Assembly (NCBI RefSeq): GCF_022758295.1
Contig: NZ_JALDWJ010000001.1
Location: 186,001-250,000, forward strand
Source of the DNA: Lysobacter sp. CFH 32150
GTDB lineage: Bacteria; Pseudomonadota; Gammaproteobacteria; Xanthomonadales; Xanthomonadaceae
Length of the DNA stretch: 64,000 nt
Direction of reading: 5' to 3'
A program made the position numbers and the translations under genes. Within the stretch, counting starts at the first letter, position 1; each line of letters starts with the position of its first letter. The notes under the pieces are model-generated. The model did no database searches and was not told the origin of the DNA. It saw only the letters and a list, made by a program, of their open reading frames with translations. Positions 63,204 to 64,000 of the stretch are shown piece by piece.

Positions 63204-63602
63204 TCAGGTGTGGGTGACCATGCAGACATAGCCATCGGGATCGGTCAGGCGGAACTCGCCCCTCGGGCAGTAGAACGGATAGGCGATGGGGCCAACGGGT
63301 GCCCTTACTGCAACGAGTGCGGCATGCATGGCGGCGACGTCGTCGCAATAGAGATAGAACAACACCGCCTGCGCGGCTGGATCGACGGGAGCATCGGCCC
63401 GCGCCAGCATCAGGCTGGCACCATGTCGCGACTGCAGCCAGGCCCACACGGGGTCGTCGCCGCGGTCAATACCGCCGCCGGGCTCGTAATGGGTGTTGGA
63501 GACTTCCAGCCCAAGCTGCGCATAGAACGCGACGGAACGCGCAACGCTGGCCACGTGCAGCATGGCCACGACATTGCGCAACGGCGGGACGTCGGCGGAC
63601 AT
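63204..63602 (-). CDS. VOC family (glyoxalase/bleomycin-resistance fold) protein
   Basis: A 132-residue protein of paired beta-alpha-beta-beta-beta modules. The first half NVVAMLHVASVARSVAFYAQLGLEVSN and the second half AVLFYLYCDDVAAMHAAL, then GEFRLTDPDGYVCMVTH, carry the VOC pattern with a metal-site-like DPDGY. The ligand is unknown (glyoxalase, dioxygenase and resistance proteins share the fold). The ATG at 63602 follows a GTG in frame. It lies between gpx and the CBS protein on the same strand. Confidence 0.88.
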   Translation of the reverse strand: MSADVPPLRNVVAMLHVASVARSVAFYAQLGLEVSNTHYEPGGGIDRGDDPVWAWLQSRHGASLMLARADAPVDPAAQAVLFYLYCDDVAAMHAALVAVRAPVGPIAYPFYCPRGEFRLTDPDGYVCMVTHT

Positions 63603-63634
63603 CACCGCGGTTCACGCTGCGAGATGCGGTGCCT

Positions 63635-64000
63635 TCAGTGCCTGGGCTCGGAAACTTCCTTGACCACCTCAGCCGTAGCGGCTTCCTTGCCCGCGAGGGC
63701 GATGTCGGCGATCGAGACAATGCCGGTCAGTTTCCCGGAGGCATCGACCACGGGGATGCGGCGGATCTTCGATGCCTCCATCAGGCATACGGCGTCCTTC
63801 AGGCTGCTGTCCTCGCGCACGGTCTGTGCCGGCGCGCTCATCGCATCGCGAGCGGTTGCGCTGAAGGTGTCGCGGCCTTCGGCGACGATGCGGGTGGCGA
63901 TGTCGCGGTCGGTGACTACGCCCAGCGGTGCCCCTTTGTCATCGACGACGGGGATCTGTCCACAGTCATAGTCGATCATCATCCGGGCCACGTCGCGCAA
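63635..64000 (-). CDS. CBS domain-containing protein (5' end outside window)
   Basis: The visible 121 residues contain most of a CBS pair. The first motif is VARMMIDYDCGQIPVVDDKGAPLGVVTDRDIA (incomplete at its start), the second SSLKDAVCLMEASKIRRIPVVDASGKLTGIVSIADIA. The start codon lies beyond position 64000. CBS pairs bind adenosyl ligands and regulate partner proteins. The C-terminal tail (EAATAEVVKEVSEPRH) is short and polar, so this is probably a stand-alone CBS protein. Confidence 0.85.
   Translation of the reverse strand: MRDVARMMIDYDCGQIPVVDDKGAPLGVVTDRDIATRIVAEGRDTFSATARDAMSAPAQTVREDSSLKDAVCLMEASKIRRIPVVDASGKLTGIVSIADIALAGKEAATAEVVKEVSEPRH

Overview
The window is high-GC chromosomal DNA from a gammaproteobacterium, most likely of the order Xanthomonadales (Lysobacteraceae or a close relative). 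This rests on gene content and order: sdhC-D-A-B followed by sdhE and ygfX, then lolC-lolD-comEC-exbB, a lexA2-imuA-imuB-dnaE2 mutagenesis cassette, tandem M35 metalloproteases, and paired GTAGG...CCTAC palindromes between genes. The genus cannot be fixed from the sequence alone. No rRNA, tRNA, CRISPR array, transposase or phage gene was seen. Genes are densely packed, many overlap by ATGA, and the longest gap without a gene is about 219 bases (5' of the cold-shock gene).

Layout. 1-9471 (minus strand): a long co-directional run starting with a small SdhAF4-type gene, then succinate dehydrogenase, a MAPEG protein, SdhE, YgfX, the LolC/LolD lipoprotein exporter, ComEC and the start of an ExbB/TolQ channel; ygfZ diverges from its head. 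10479-16921: a fused alpha/beta E1 dehydrogenase, a GST, a GNAT, a hypothetical exported protein, glutaryl-CoA dehydrogenase and a glycine-zipper protein. 17095-23516: small membrane and cytochrome proteins, TatD, TcdA, two tandem SlyB-like lipoproteins, two tandem M35 proteases and a cold-shock protein. 23736-30121: DUF456, a BON-MscS channel, phospholipase A, class I fumarase and a large acyl-CoA dehydrogenase. 30253-34228: an ECF sigma factor, a putative anti-sigma factor, a DUF4097 protein and an ABC exporter.

34240-41523: a PQQ-type sugar dehydrogenase lipoprotein, an AraC regulator and, divergent from it, a beta-helix lipoprotein, a diheme cytochrome lipoprotein and a TonB-dependent receptor. 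This is the least understood module and the best candidate for an undescribed system. 41564-51450: a DUF488 protein, ferredoxin-NADP reductase, a bacterial alpha-2-macroglobulin and PbpC. 51551-57342: the LexA2-controlled ImuA-ImuB-DnaE2 translesion cassette with an operator overlapping the lexA start codon. 57351-64000: a membrane LytTR regulator divergent from an acyltransferase, a GAF-GAF-GGDEF-EAL protein with an internal duplication, glutathione peroxidase, a VOC protein and a partial CBS-domain protein.

Themes. Respiratory flavoenzyme assembly (SdhAF4, SdhE, YgfX, YgfZ) clusters with its client Sdh. Envelope upkeep recurs (Lol, glycine-zipper proteins, PldA, MscS, A2M/PbpC). Several local tandem duplications (SlyB-like pair, M35 pair, GAF pair) suggest recent paralogue expansion. 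All functional statements rest on motif and family recognition by eye; no database search was run.
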